A stretch of 64,000 nt of DNA from CAZDXJ01 sp050303615 (GTDB lineage: Bacteria > Pseudomonadota > Gammaproteobacteria > Methylococcales > Methylomonadaceae), in the NCBI GenBank assembly GCA_050303615.1, contig JBNLCC010000086.1, positions 62,001 to 126,000 on the forward strand. The letters are read 5' to 3'. The translations under genes and the position numbers were made by a program. Positions within the stretch are counted from its first letter, which is position 1; every line of letters starts with the position of its first letter. Shown here in pieces: positions 44,208 to 53,364 of this stretch. Under the pieces are notes generated by a model, which did not search any database, was not told the DNA's origin, and worked only from the letters and a program-made list of their open reading frames with translations.

Positions 44208-45563
44208 ATGTTTGATAATTTAACCGACCGTTTAGGTAAAACACTTAAAGATCTGCGCGGGCAGGGGCGCCTGACCGAAGCCAATATCAAGGAAACCATG
44301 CGCGAAGTGCGGATGGCCTTGTTAGAGGCGGATGTTGCTTTACCGGTAGTGACCGATTTTATTGATAGCGTCAAAGAAAGAGCATTGGGACAGGAAGTTC
44401 AAAGCAGTCTGTCTCCGGGACAGGCATTGATTAAAGTTGTTCAGAACGAACTGGTTAAAGTGATGGGCGAGGCCAATGAAGGACTGGACCTTAAAGCCAA
44501 TCCGCCCGCGGTGATTTTAATGGCCGGTTTGCAAGGGGCCGGTAAAACAACGACGGTAGCAAAATTGGGCCGCTGGCTGCAGCAACACCAGAAAAAATCC
44601 GTCGGTGTAGTCAGCGCCGACATCTACCGGCCTGCGGCGATAAAGCAGTTGCAGACCCTTGCTGAGGATTTGCAACTGGAATTTTTTGCAAGCGATGTTT
44701 CGCAGAATCCGGTGGATATTGCCAATAATGCGATTGACGGTGCAAAACGCAAATTTCTTGATGTATTGATCGTCGATACCGCCGGCCGTCTGCATATTGA
44801 CGACCAAATGATGGATGAGATAAAACAATTGCATGCCGCGATCAATCCGGTGGAGACATTGTTTGTCGTAGACAGCATGACCGGCCAGGATGCCGCCAAT
44901 ACTGCCAAAGCATTCCATGATGCGTTGCCGTTGACCGGTGTCGTGTTGACCAAAGCGGATGGCGACGCACGAGGTGGTGCGGCCCTATCAATCCGACATA
45001 TTACCGGCAAACCGATCAAATTTATTGGTGTCGGCGAAAAAACCGATGCCCTGGAGCTTTTCCACCCCGACCGTATCGCTTCCCGTATTCTGGGCATGGG
45101 TGACATGCTCAGCCTGATTGAGGAAATCGAGCAAAAGGCAGACAAGAAAAAAGCCGAGAAACTTGCCAGAAAAATACAAAAAGGCAAGGCTTTCGACTTG
45201 GAGGATTTACGGGAACAGCTATTGCAAATGCAAAATATGGGAGGGGTCGGCGCCATGATCGATAAATTGCCGGGCATGGGCGATGTTCCCAATAACCTGA
45301 AAGATAAAGTAAACGATAAAGATTTGGCGCGCCAGATTGCGGTCATTAATTCCATGACCGCTCAGGAAAGGCGTTTTCCTGATTTGATCAAAGGAAATAG
45401 GAAAAAGCGTATTGCAACCGGTTGCGGTCAGGAATTACAGGATGTGAACCGCATTTTAAAGCAGCATAAAATGATGGCTAAAATGATGAAGCGCTTTAAG
45501 AAAGGCAATGTGACCAATATGATGCGCGGCATGAAAGCCAATATGCGCGGCATGCCGCGTTGA
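44208..45563 (+). CDS. ffh: Signal recognition particle protein Ffh
   Basis: The SRP54 GTPase that binds 4.5S RNA and nascent signal peptides for co-translational membrane targeting, 451 residues. Domains: N domain (about 1-90), G domain with P-loop GLQGAGKTT and DTAGRLHID, and the Met-rich M domain (from about 300; e.g. MKRFKKGNVTNMMRGMKANM). Intact. It heads the ffh-rpsP-rimM-trmD-rplS block, although a promoter-like sequence lies before rpsP. Confidence 0.96.
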   Translation: MFDNLTDRLGKTLKDLRGQGRLTEANIKETMREVRMALLEADVALPVVTDFIDSVKERALGQEVQSSLSPGQALIKVVQNELVKVMGEANEGLDLKANPPAVILMAGLQGAGKTTTVAKLGRWLQQHQKKSVGVVSADIYRPAAIKQLQTLAEDLQLEFFASDVSQNPVDIANNAIDGAKRKFLDVLIVDTAGRLHIDDQMMDEIKQLHAAINPVETLFVVDSMTGQDAANTAKAFHDALPLTGVVLTKADGDARGGAALSIRHITGKPIKFIGVGEKTDALELFHPDRIASRILGMGDMLSLIEEIEQKADKKKAEKLARKIQKGKAFDLEDLREQLLQMQNMGGVGAMIDKLPGMGDVPNNLKDKVNDKDLARQIAVINSMTAQERRFPDLIKGNRKKRIATGCGQELQDVNRILKQHKMMAKMMKRFKKGNVTNMMRGMKANMRGMPR

Positions 45564-45591
45564 TTTTTTCCGGTAAATGATTAATTTGTGC

Positions 45592-45619
45592 TTCACATAT
45601 GAAGAAATTCGCGTAGAAT
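45592..45619 (+). promoter_or_regulatory. Sigma-70-like promoter upstream of rpsP
   Basis: TTCACA (45592-45597) and TAGAAT (45614-45619) are separated by 16 bases. The pair lies in the 98-base gap between ffh and rpsP, about 40 bases before the rpsP ATG. This is a pattern match only. Confidence 0.4.
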
Positions 45620-45661
45620 AGGCAAATTAACTTTTGATTACTGATTTTTCGAGGAATATAG

Positions 45662-45913
45662 ATGGTAACCATTCGTCTTTCCAGAGGTGGGGCAAAAAAT
45701 CGTCCGTTTTATCATGTTGTCGTGACTGATAGCAGAAACAGCCGTGATGGACGTTATATTGAGCGACTGGGTTTTTTTAATCCTTTGGCGCGTGGTAATG
45801 AAGAGAAATTACGCTTGGATATTGAGCGTGCCGCGTATTGGCAGTCTGTGGGCGCGCAACCTTCAGATCGCGTCGCAAAATTAATCAAAGACGCTAGAAA
45901 AGTTTCCGCTTAA
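45662..45913 (+). CDS. rpsP: 30S ribosomal protein S16
   Basis: An 83-residue small-subunit protein. MVTIRLSRGGAKNRPFYHVV and SRNSRDGRYIERLGFFNP are the family signatures. GAGGAA lies upstream of the ATG. It is first in the rpsP-rimM-trmD-rplS operon. Confidence 0.97.
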   Translation: MVTIRLSRGGAKNRPFYHVVVTDSRNSRDGRYIERLGFFNPLARGNEEKLRLDIERAAYWQSVGAQPSDRVAKLIKDARKVSA

Positions 45914-45917
45914 AGGT

Positions 45918-46424
45918 TTGTCCGAACAACAGCTAATTAGTATTGGTAAAATTTCCGGTCTGTTCGGAGTAAAGGGTTGGGTTAAGGTTTTTTCTTACAC
46001 TGATCCAAAAGAAAATATTCTCAACTACTCGCCCTGGATTTTAAAAAAAGCGGAGCGAAGCAAGCTTGTCAACATTGTTGAGGGAAAACGTCACGGCAAA
46101 GCGGTTATTGTTCGTCTGGAAGGAATAAAAGATCGGGACCTGGCGGCGGAAATATGCGGTTGGGACATTTTTATAGAACACGGTCAACTGCCGGCACCCG
46201 AAGCAGGCGAATATTATTGGACGGATCTTGTCGGCTTACAGGTTGAGACAGTAGACGGTGTGCAGTTGGGCGCCGTTGATCATTTACTGCGAACCGGTGC
46301 CAATGATGTATTGGTGGTAGTGGGGGACAGGGAACGGCTGGTACCCTTTTTGCAGGGACGGACGATCGTAAATATTGATCTTGCCGGCGGGAAAATGATC
46401 GTCGATTGGGACCCTGATTTTTAG
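45918..46424 (+). CDS. rimM: Ribosome maturation factor RimM
   Basis: A 30S assembly factor of 168 residues that acts at the head domain near S19. Seen: N-terminal RimM barrel opening ISIGKISGLFGVKGWVKVFS and the PRC-barrel half with GEYYWTDLVGLQVETVDG and FLQGRTIVNIDL. The start is a TTG at 45918, 4 bases after the rpsP stop, with AAAGG just upstream; no ATG is suitably placed. Confidence 0.94.
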   Translation: MSEQQLISIGKISGLFGVKGWVKVFSYTDPKENILNYSPWILKKAERSKLVNIVEGKRHGKAVIVRLEGIKDRDLAAEICGWDIFIEHGQLPAPEAGEYYWTDLVGLQVETVDGVQLGAVDHLLRTGANDVLVVVGDRERLVPFLQGRTIVNIDLAGGKMIVDWDPDF

Positions 46425-46437
46425 GGTAAACGGAAAA

Positions 46438-47184
46438 ATGCGCATTGACGTCATAACGCTTTTTCCGCAGATGATTACCGATGCAGCAGCATACGGCGTT
46501 ACAGGCAGAGCAATCGAGAACGGTATTGTAACGTTGGCGGTCTGGAATCCGCGCGACTATACCCATGATAAGCATCGTTCCGTGGATGACCGGCCTTATG
46601 GCGGCGGACCTGGAATGGTGATGAAGTATCAGCCGCTGCAAGATGCACTCCGGCAGGCAAAGGCGGTTGCCGCTCGTGAAGTGAAGGCCATCTATTTAAG
46701 TCCTCAGGGAAAACCGATCGATCAAGACTTGATTAATCAGGCCGCTGTTTTGGAAGGCCTGATTTTGATAGCAGGCAGATATGAAGGCGTCGATGAGCGC
46801 TTTATCGAAGAGGAAGTTGACGAAGAATGGTCGCTTGGCGACTTTGTCATCAGCGGCGGTGAATTGGCCGCGCTGGTAGTAATCGATGCAGTTACACGGC
46901 TGTTACCGGGTGTTTTGGGAGATCAAAATTCAGCGATACAGGATTCCCATATGAGTGGAATTTTGGATTGCCCGCATTACACGCGTCCGGAATGTATAGC
47001 CGGTAGGTCAGTGCCTAATGTATTGCTGGAAGGCAATCACGCGCAAATCGCGCGGTGGCGTACGAAACAGGCTTTGGGTAAAACCTGGTTGAAACGCCCG
47101 GAGATATTGGCAAAACAGAAATTGACGGTAGAGCAGAAAGCTTTGCTGGAAGAGTTTAAACGAGAATATGATATAGAGTGTTAG
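46438..47184 (+). CDS. trmD: tRNA (guanine37-N1)-methyltransferase TrmD
   Basis: A SPOUT-fold SAM methyltransferase of 248 residues that makes m1G37. Seen: MRIDVITLFPQMI, VDDRPYGGGPGMVMKYQPL, AGRYEGVDERFIEE and SLGDFVISGGELAALV, the knot segment that binds SAM. It lies 13 bases after rimM in the standard operon. Confidence 0.96.
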   Translation: MRIDVITLFPQMITDAAAYGVTGRAIENGIVTLAVWNPRDYTHDKHRSVDDRPYGGGPGMVMKYQPLQDALRQAKAVAAREVKAIYLSPQGKPIDQDLINQAAVLEGLILIAGRYEGVDERFIEEEVDEEWSLGDFVISGGELAALVVIDAVTRLLPGVLGDQNSAIQDSHMSGILDCPHYTRPECIAGRSVPNVLLEGNHAQIARWRTKQALGKTWLKRPEILAKQKLTVEQKALLEEFKREYDIEC

Positions 47185-47194
47185 GATAGTGGCG

Positions 47195-47539
47195 ATGAGC
47201 AATATTATTAATGAAATTGAAGCAGAGCAATTAAAAAAAGATATCCCCGAATTCAATCCCGGAGATACCGTGGTTGTGCAAGTAAAAGTAAAAGAGGGCG
47301 AGCGGGAAAGATTGCAGGCATTTGAGGGCGTCGTTATTGCAAAACGCAACCGGGGAGTTAATTCGGCTTTTACCGTTAGAAAAATTTCGTATGGTGAGGG
47401 TGTGGAACGTGTTTTTCAGACACATAGTCCGCTGATTAATGAAATTCAGGTTAAACGCCGCGGTGACGTGCGCCGTGCGAAGCTTTATTATTTGAGAAAC
47501 CTGACCGGTAAGGCGGCACGTATTAAAGAAAAAATTTAA
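47195..47539 (+). CDS. rplS: 50S ribosomal protein L19
   Basis: A 114-residue large-subunit protein. Seen: FNPGDTVVVQVKVKEGERER, FEGVVIAKRNRGVNSAFTVR and YYLRNLTGKAARIKEK. ATG at 47195 is preferred to a GTG two codons earlier. It ends the ribosomal operon, with a strong terminator following. Confidence 0.97.
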   Translation: MSNIINEIEAEQLKKDIPEFNPGDTVVVQVKVKEGERERLQAFEGVVIAKRNRGVNSAFTVRKISYGEGVERVFQTHSPLINEIQVKRRGDVRRAKLYYLRNLTGKAARIKEKI

Positions 47540-47561
47540 TGTCTTTTGCATTATCGATTGA

Positions 47562-47593
47562 AAAAGGGCAGCCTTCAGGTTGCCCTTTTTTCG
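47562..47593 (+). terminator. Rho-independent terminator after rplS
   Basis: GGGCAGCC, a TTCA loop and GGTTGCCC (one G-T pair) are flanked by AAAAA and a run of T residues. It lies about 25 bases after the rplS stop. The A-rich left side would also let it act on the opposite strand. Confidence 0.85.
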
Positions 47594-47634
47594 TTGTAGC
47601 GAGAGGCGGCGCCAATTAGCTTTTGGAAACGTCT

Positions 47635-48135
47635 ATGCGGGGTTGCGGCATAAATTGGGTTGATAACTGCAGCGGCGCTGAAGATTCCGCGATTATTCAA
47701 ACTGCTGCGGGGAAATTCGCCTTATATGCGAGAGGTCCCGTATTGCTCAGAACGGCGTGGGTAGACCGGGATTGCTTGCTGAAAGTGCCGGAGTCTGACT
47801 GGTTAAATGGCATTGTCCGGCAAATTGATGAATACTGGCAAGACGGCGGGAGAACATTTGATGTCGCCTTGCTTAAGCAGGGAACCGATTTCAGAAACAG
47901 GGTTTGGCGGGAATTATTAACGATTCCTGTTGGTGAAACCGTGACTTATAGCGATTTGGCCGAATCACTCGCCACAGGGGCTCGTGCCGTGGGGTCCGCC
48001 TGCAGACATAATCCGTTTCCTGTTATCATACCCTGCCACCGGGTGATTTCATCCTCTGGTCTGGGGGGGTATGCTGGACAGCTTAAAGGTAAGATGTGCA
48101 ATGTTAAGCAAATACTGCTGACCCATGAGCGGTGA
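47635..48135 (+). CDS. ogt: Methylated-DNA--[protein]-cysteine methyltransferase (Ogt type)
   Basis: A suicide DNA-repair protein of 166 residues that takes the alkyl group from O6-methylguanine. Seen: acceptor Cys134 in IIPCHRVISSSGLGGYAG, the helix-turn-helix-like TDFRNRVWRELLTIPVGET and the Asn-rich ARAVGSACRHNPFP. No AdaA transcription domain is fused. ATG at 47635 follows GGAAA; a TTG at 47623 is possible. It sits between rplS and xerD, separated from rplS by a terminator. Confidence 0.9.
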   Translation: MRGCGINWVDNCSGAEDSAIIQTAAGKFALYARGPVLLRTAWVDRDCLLKVPESDWLNGIVRQIDEYWQDGGRTFDVALLKQGTDFRNRVWRELLTIPVGETVTYSDLAESLATGARAVGSACRHNPFPVIIPCHRVISSSGLGGYAGQLKGKMCNVKQILLTHER

Positions 48136-48153
48136 TTGCAAATATCCAATACC

Positions 48154-49098
48154 ATGACTCCCGCCCATTTGGATTATAAATCCGCTGGCAGCGGCCTATA
48201 CGCTTCAAAACAGATGCAAGATAGTGACCTGATTACGCTTTTTCTTGATTCACTGTGGGTTGAAAACGGTCTCAGCAAAAACACATTGAGCGCCTATGGC
48301 AGCGATTTGACAATTTTTTCCAAATGGCTGAAGCAGAAATCATTGCTTAGAGTTGAACACGGCGATATTTCCCGGTTTCTTGGGTCGCGCTACCGGCAAG
48401 GAATCAGCAGCCGTTCTTCGGCTCGTATCCTTTCGAGTCTGCGTCGGTTTTATCAATACTGTGTTAGAGAAAACAGGATTGCGGCGGATCCTACGGCTTT
48501 AATCGAGAGCCCTCATCTGGGTAGGCAGTTGCCGGATACCTTGACCGAACAGGATGTGGAGCGATTGCTGGAGGCGCCGGAAACTACCCATGCCCTTGGA
48601 CACCGTGATAGGACCATGCTTGAGACGCTGTATGCAACCGGGTTAAGGGTTTCCGAGCTGGTGGAACTCAAACTGGAGCAAGTCAGTTTCAGGCAGGGGC
48701 TGGTCAGAGTGACGGGGAAGGGTAACAAAGACCGGCTGGTACCAATCGGCGAGGAGGCGATGAGTTGGCTGGAGGAATATATGGATGACAGCAGAAAGCG
48801 AATTTTATCACAGCGGCAAAGCGATTATTTGTTTGTAACCAACCGGGCGTCCGGTATGACCCGCCAGGCATTTTGGCATATTATCAAACGCTATGCGAAA
48901 AAAGCGGGCATTGATAAGCATTTATCGCCGCATACATTACGACATGCTTTTGCAACGCATTTATTGAATCACGGCGCAGACTTGCGCGTTGTACAATTAT
49001 TGCTGGGCCATACCGATTTATCGACAACCCAGATTTATACCCATATTGCACGGGAAAGGTTAAAAGACTTACACGAAGAATTCCATCCAAGAGGATAG
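48154..49098 (+). CDS. xerD: Tyrosine recombinase XerD
   Basis: A site-specific recombinase that resolves chromosome dimers at dif with XerC and FtsK, here 314 residues from ATG 48154 (an ATG at 48214 would give 294, nearer the usual 298). Seen: N-terminal SAM-like domain (DLITLFLDSLWVENGLS, KNTLSAYGSDL) and catalytic residues in ATGLRVSELVELKL (Arg), KGNKDRLVP (Lys), LSPHTLRHAFATHLLNHGAD (His-x-x-Arg), LLGHTDLSTTQIYTH (His, Tyr). DLRVVQLLLGH and the ribosomal-operon context favour XerD over XerC. It is not linked to an integrase-flanked island. Confidence 0.92.
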   Translation: MTPAHLDYKSAGSGLYASKQMQDSDLITLFLDSLWVENGLSKNTLSAYGSDLTIFSKWLKQKSLLRVEHGDISRFLGSRYRQGISSRSSARILSSLRRFYQYCVRENRIAADPTALIESPHLGRQLPDTLTEQDVERLLEAPETTHALGHRDRTMLETLYATGLRVSELVELKLEQVSFRQGLVRVTGKGNKDRLVPIGEEAMSWLEEYMDDSRKRILSQRQSDYLFVTNRASGMTRQAFWHIIKRYAKKAGIDKHLSPHTLRHAFATHLLNHGADLRVVQLLLGHTDLSTTQIYTHIARERLKDLHEEFHPRG

Positions 49099-49105
49099 TT
49101 CAACT

Positions 49106-49885
49106 ATGACACAAAATATTCATCCGACTGCCTGTATTGCCGAAAATGTTACGCTCGGAGAGAATATCACGATCGGACCTTTTGTGGTTATCGAACAGGA
49201 TGTGATAATCGGCAACGATTGCCGGATCGCTGCACACAGTGTGCTGCAGCGTTATGTCAGAATGGGGAGCGGCAATGTGCTGCATCCGCATGTGGTTTTA
49301 GGTGGCTTGCCGCAGGATGTCAGTTTTAATGCTGACACGGAAACTTGGCTTGAGATTGGCGATAATAATGTTTTCCGTGAAGGATTTACTGCGCACCGTG
49401 CAACAACGGAAGGCGGTGCGACAGGCATCGGGTCAGGCTGCTACTTTATGAACAACAGTCATGTCGCCCACGATTGCCGCATTGGCAATGCAACGATTTT
49501 TGCCAATAATGTCGCTGTTGGCGGTTTCGTTGAAATCGGCAACAATGTGTTTATGGGGGGCAATGTCGTCGCGCATCAATTTTGCCGGGTCGGCTCTTAT
49601 GCCATCGTTCAGGGGACGACCGGCTTGAATATGGATGTCATACCCTTTACGTTGATCGGCGGACGTCCGGCAAAGCATTACCGTCTGAATACCGTTGGTT
49701 TGCGTAGGGCCGGAATTGCCGGTAACAGATATCGCGTGCTGTCCGATGCATTCCGCTTGCTAAAGAAAAAACAATGTATTGATTCATTGGAAGAAACCGA
49801 AGAATTGCGGCAACTTAAGGCATGGTTAGCGGTAAAATCGAAAAGAGGGGTGCACGGTTTCAAAACGATAACGTCCGGGAATTAA
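49106..49885 (+). CDS. lpxA: UDP-N-acetylglucosamine acyltransferase LpxA-like
   Basis: The first acyltransferase of lipid A synthesis or a close paralogue, 259 residues. Hexapeptide beta-helix repeats begin at HPTACIAENVTLGENITIG. The LpxA catalytic His lies in NNSHVAHDCRIGN, and the HPHVVLGGLPQDVSF and AHRATTEGG segments match the family. The C-terminal helical domain is present. It stands alone after xerD and is not next to lpxB, fabZ or lpxD, so an extra copy is possible. GAGGAT precedes the ATG. Confidence 0.85.
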   Translation: MTQNIHPTACIAENVTLGENITIGPFVVIEQDVIIGNDCRIAAHSVLQRYVRMGSGNVLHPHVVLGGLPQDVSFNADTETWLEIGDNNVFREGFTAHRATTEGGATGIGSGCYFMNNSHVAHDCRIGNATIFANNVAVGGFVEIGNNVFMGGNVVAHQFCRVGSYAIVQGTTGLNMDVIPFTLIGGRPAKHYRLNTVGLRRAGIAGNRYRVLSDAFRLLKKKQCIDSLEETEELRQLKAWLAVKSKRGVHGFKTITSGN

Positions 49886-49899
49886 AGGCGTTGTCTGTA

Positions 49900-49925
49900 T
49901 AAACCCCCGGAGGAGCGGGGGTTTA
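49900..49925. terminator. Bidirectional terminator hairpin
   Basis: TAAACCCCCG (49900-49909) and CGGGGGTTTA (49916-49925) form a perfect 10-bp stem around GAGGAG. It lies between the convergent ends of lpxA and the CBS-protein gene. The T run is short (TTTA), so efficiency is uncertain. Confidence 0.75.
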
Positions 49926-49930
49926 TCGGG

Positions 49931-50398
49931 TTAGGAATGATATTGCCCTTCAGCGATTTTTCTTTCCCGTTTTTCGCGGGCTTTTTCAATCTTGGAAAAA
50001 ACTTTCAAAATATCGCTTGAGGACAGGATGCCGACCAGTTTGTCGTTTTGCAAGACCGGCAATGCGCCAATTTTGTGTTCTACCATAAGGGCCGCTGCTT
50101 CCGAGGCATAAGTATCAGGTGACACGGTTTGCACGCCGCGGCGCATGATGTTCACCACTTTTTTGGGTATTACATGCAATTCCGTTTCATCTTTGCTCGG
50201 CTCAATTGACTTGGAGTTGCTTTTGGGGCCGAGCGCCTTGTAAAGATCGCGGTCGGAAACGATGCCGACCAGTTTGCCTTTTTCAACTACCGGCAAATGG
50301 CGAATTTTTTCATAATGGATCAAAAAAAAGACACGATCGATTAAATCATGCGGCTCAACAGTAAAAACTTTTTCTGTCATCAAATCTTCGACACGCAT
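49931..50398 (-). CDS. CBS-domain pair protein
   Basis: A cytoplasmic protein of 155 residues made of two CBS domains: VEDLMTEKVFTVEPHDLIDR with LPVVEKGKLVGIVSDRDLYK, then RGVQTVSPDTYASEAAALM with LPVLQNDKLVGILSSSDILK. Such pairs bind adenine nucleotides and act as energy or redox sensors; no catalytic domain is fused. GAGGAG sits before the ATG at 50398. It is divergent from adk, whose product also handles AMP/ADP/ATP; the link is suggestive only. Confidence 0.9.
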   Translation of the reverse strand: MRVEDLMTEKVFTVEPHDLIDRVFFLIHYEKIRHLPVVEKGKLVGIVSDRDLYKALGPKSNSKSIEPSKDETELHVIPKKVVNIMRRGVQTVSPDTYASEAAALMVEHKIGALPVLQNDKLVGILSSSDILKVFSKIEKAREKRERKIAEGQYHS

Positions 50399-50604
50399 GT
50401 TTTTGCTCCTCAAATTAAAAAGTCGCGTAAGAATAGGGAAAACGCAATAATTTTTCAAGAGATAAACGTTAAATTTGTTATAGAATAGAAAGTCTTTGGT
50501 CGAAGATGTAAGCTGCAAACGGCATAGGTTTGCGCTTTTTCGTGTAAATTTTTTAATTATTACAACAGAATTCTATTTCGTAATACGTTTTTCCGAGGTT
50601 TTTT

Positions 50605-51252
50605 ATGCGTATCATCCTTTTAGGCAGTCCGGGTTCCGGTAAGGGCACACAGGCCCAGTTTATTACCGAAAAATTTAATATTCCGCAAATTTCAACTGGC
50701 GACATGTTGCGTTCCGCCGTGAAAGCGGAAACCGACCTCGGACTTGAAGCTAAAAAAGTGATGGATGCAGGCGGTCTGGTTTCTGACGATATCATTTTGG
50801 GGTTAATTAAGGAACGCATTGCCGAACCTGATTGCGCCAATGGATTTTTACTGGATGGATTTCCGCGCACCATCGTTCAGGCGGAAGGTCTGGCAGCAAT
50901 GGGTGTAGCTATCGACTACGTTATCGAAATCGTGGTGTCGGATGAAGAAATTGTCAAAAGAATGAGTGGCAGAAGAGTGCATGTTGATTCCGGTCGCACC
51001 TATCATATTGAATTTAATCCGCCAAAAGAAGCGGGGGTCGATGATGTGACGGGCGAGCAGCTGGTGCAGCGCGACGATGATAGGGAAGAGACGGTGCGTA
51101 AAAGATTAGCGGTCTATCACGAACAAACCAAACCATTGGTCGGATTCTACAGCGATGCAGCAAAGCGCGGCTTAGTCAAATTCTATTCAATCGAAGGTGT
51201 CGGCCCGGTTAATAATATAACCAACAAGGTTTTTTCGTTATTGTCTGAATAA
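50605..51252 (+). CDS. adk: Adenylate kinase
   Basis: The 215-residue enzyme that equilibrates ATP, ADP and AMP. Seen: P-loop LLGSPGSGKGTQAQF, ISTGDMLRSAVKAETDLG, FLLDGFPRTIVQAEGL and the LID region with GRRVHVDSGRTYHIEFNPP; the long-form LID lacks zinc Cys. Promoter-like AT-rich DNA precedes the ATG. Confidence 0.96.
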   Translation: MRIILLGSPGSGKGTQAQFITEKFNIPQISTGDMLRSAVKAETDLGLEAKKVMDAGGLVSDDIILGLIKERIAEPDCANGFLLDGFPRTIVQAEGLAAMGVAIDYVIEIVVSDEEIVKRMSGRRVHVDSGRTYHIEFNPPKEAGVDDVTGEQLVQRDDDREETVRKRLAVYHEQTKPLVGFYSDAAKRGLVKFYSIEGVGPVNNITNKVFSLLSE

Positions 51253-51309
51253 AAGTAGTATCGACCATTCAGTTTTTATATTAATACAGTAGAGAGTGAC
51301 AAGAGACAA

Positions 51310-52713
51310 ATGTCGGGTAAAACATTATATGACAAACTTTGGGATGATCACGTTGTCTGTTCCTACGACGACGGGTCATCACTTATTTATATTGATCGCC
51401 AATTAGTGCATGAGGTTACTTCACCGCAGGCTTTTGAGGGGCTGCGGATGACCGGAAGAAAACCTTGGCGGAACTCAAGAAATCTGGCAGTGACCGATCA
51501 TAACGTACCTACTACGGATCGTGCGGCGGGAATAGCGGACCCCGTTTCCCGTTTGCAGGTTGAGACACTGGATAAGAATTGTGCCGAATTTGCCATCACG
51601 GAATTCGGGATGAGCGACAGCAGACAGGGTATCGTGCATGTTGTCGGTCCTGAGCAAGGAGCGACCCTGCCGGGTATGACTGTCGTCTGCGGTGATTCGC
51701 ACACGTCAACACATGGCGCATCCGGCGCTTTGGCATTTGGTATTGGCACCTCGGAAGTGGAACATGCGTTGGCTACCCAATGTTTGATCCAAAAAAAATC
51801 AAAAAATATGCTGATTCGGGTCAACGGTCAGACCGGCGAAGGCGTTACAGCGAAAGATATCATTCTGGCCATTATCGGGAAAATCGGAACCGCCGGAGGA
51901 ACCGGCTATACCATTGAATTTGCCGGTTCGGCAATCCGCGCATTATCGATGGAAGGACGCATGACCGTGTGTAATATGGCCATTGAGGCGGGTGCTAGGG
52001 CTGGTTTGATAGGGGTTGATGATGTGACGATTGATTACTATCGGGATCGTCCTTTTGCACCGAAGGCAAACGATTGGTTTATGGCCGAAAGGTTATGGCA
52101 AAAACTGCATTCCGATGATGATGCCGTGTTCGACAAAGTATTGGATATCGATGCGGCGACTATTAAGCCGATGGTAACTTGGGGAACCTCACCGGAAATG
52201 GTTGTCGCCGTTGATGAAGCCGTGCCCGATCCCGCTTACGAGGTGGATGCGGTCAAACGCCAAAGTATGCAGCGCGCATTGCAATATATGGATCTGTCAG
52301 CGGGACAGGCGATAGCTGATATTATGTTGGACAAGGTTTTTATCGGTTCATGCACTAATTCAAGAATAGAAGACCTTCGTGCAGCGGCGGCGATAGTGCA
52401 TAACCGCCAAATTGCGGAAAACATTAAGCTGGCACTGGTTGTACCGGGCTCCGGGCTGGTAAAAAAACAGGCTGAAGCAGAAGGCCTGGATCAAATTTTT
52501 ATCGCTGCGGGTTTTGAGTGGCGCGAGCCGGGCTGTTCAATGTGTTTAGCGATGAATGCGGACCGCTTGGAGTCGGGCGAACGTTGCGCATCCACTTCAA
52601 ACCGCAATTTTGAAGGCCGGCAAGGTTATGGCGGACGTACTCACCTGGTCAGTCCGGCAATGGCGGCGGCAGCAGCGATAGCAGGCCATTTTGTTGACAT
52701 CAGAAAGCTATAA
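51310..52713 (+). CDS. leuC: 3-isopropylmalate dehydratase large subunit
   Basis: An aconitase-family subunit of 467 residues that carries the 4Fe-4S cluster for isomerising 2- to 3-isopropylmalate in leucine synthesis. Seen: the start SGKTLYDKLWDDHVV, CGDSHTSTHGASGALAFG, IGSCTNSRIEDLRAAA (first cluster Cys) and REPGCSMCLAMNADRL (remaining two). It is complete and followed by leuD after 15 bases. Confidence 0.96.
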   Translation: MSGKTLYDKLWDDHVVCSYDDGSSLIYIDRQLVHEVTSPQAFEGLRMTGRKPWRNSRNLAVTDHNVPTTDRAAGIADPVSRLQVETLDKNCAEFAITEFGMSDSRQGIVHVVGPEQGATLPGMTVVCGDSHTSTHGASGALAFGIGTSEVEHALATQCLIQKKSKNMLIRVNGQTGEGVTAKDIILAIIGKIGTAGGTGYTIEFAGSAIRALSMEGRMTVCNMAIEAGARAGLIGVDDVTIDYYRDRPFAPKANDWFMAERLWQKLHSDDDAVFDKVLDIDAATIKPMVTWGTSPEMVVAVDEAVPDPAYEVDAVKRQSMQRALQYMDLSAGQAIADIMLDKVFIGSCTNSRIEDLRAAAAIVHNRQIAENIKLALVVPGSGLVKKQAEAEGLDQIFIAAGFEWREPGCSMCLAMNADRLESGERCASTSNRNFEGRQGYGGRTHLVSPAMAAAAAIAGHFVDIRKL

Positions 52714-52728
52714 GTCGGGTGAAAAAGA

Positions 52729-53364
52729 GTGAAAGCATTTAAAAAAATTACCGCCATTGTGGCACCTTTGGATAGAGCCAACATTGATACCGATGCGATA
52801 ATTCCTAAACAATTTCTCAAATCCATTCATCGTTCCGGTTTTGGCAAATACTTGTTTGACGAGTGGCGTTATCTGGACAGGGGAGAGCCGGATATGGATT
52901 GTACTCATCGTCCGCTGAATAACGATTTTATTCTCAATCAGGAACCATTCCGGAATGCTGAGATCCTGCTGACCCGGGAAAATTTCGGTTGCGGGTCTTC
53001 GAGGGAACATGCGCCGTGGGCTTTAGAGGATTACGGATTTAGAGTCATTATCAGTCCCGGGTTTGCCGATATTTTTTATAATAACTGTTTTAAGAACGGG
53101 TTGCTGCCGATCGTCCTGGATGCCGGGATTGTGGATACGCTATTCAGCGAAATTGAGACGGGTTATAAATTGACTGTGGACCTTGAGCAGCAGACTGTCA
53201 CCACGCCTGCCGGTGAAGTATTTACGTTTAATATTGATGCAACCAGAAAATATCGCTTGCTCAATGGACTGGACGATATCGCGCTTTCCCTGCAGCATGC
53301 CGATGAAATTAAGCGTTATGAAGCGGAACGTGCAAAGAGGGCGCCTTGGTTGTTTGCCGGGTAG
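52729..53364 (+). CDS. leuD: 3-isopropylmalate dehydratase small subunit
   Basis: A 211-residue swivelling-domain partner of LeuC. Seen: VAPLDRANIDTDAIIPKQFL, NFGCGSSREHAPWAL and IISPGFADIFYNNCFKNGLL. The start is GTG at 52729 with a weak site. Usually leuB follows in gammaproteobacteria, but here 190 bases without a gene separate leuD from asd. Confidence 0.95.
   Translation: MKAFKKITAIVAPLDRANIDTDAIIPKQFLKSIHRSGFGKYLFDEWRYLDRGEPDMDCTHRPLNNDFILNQEPFRNAEILLTRENFGCGSSREHAPWALEDYGFRVIISPGFADIFYNNCFKNGLLPIVLDAGIVDTLFSEIETGYKLTVDLEQQTVTTPAGEVFTFNIDATRKYRLLNGLDDIALSLQHADEIKRYEAERAKRAPWLFAG

Noticed and set aside
48154..49098. Tyrosine recombinase as marker of an integrated element
   Set aside because: The sequence is housekeeping XerD by motif and context, with no attachment-site repeats or phage genes around it.
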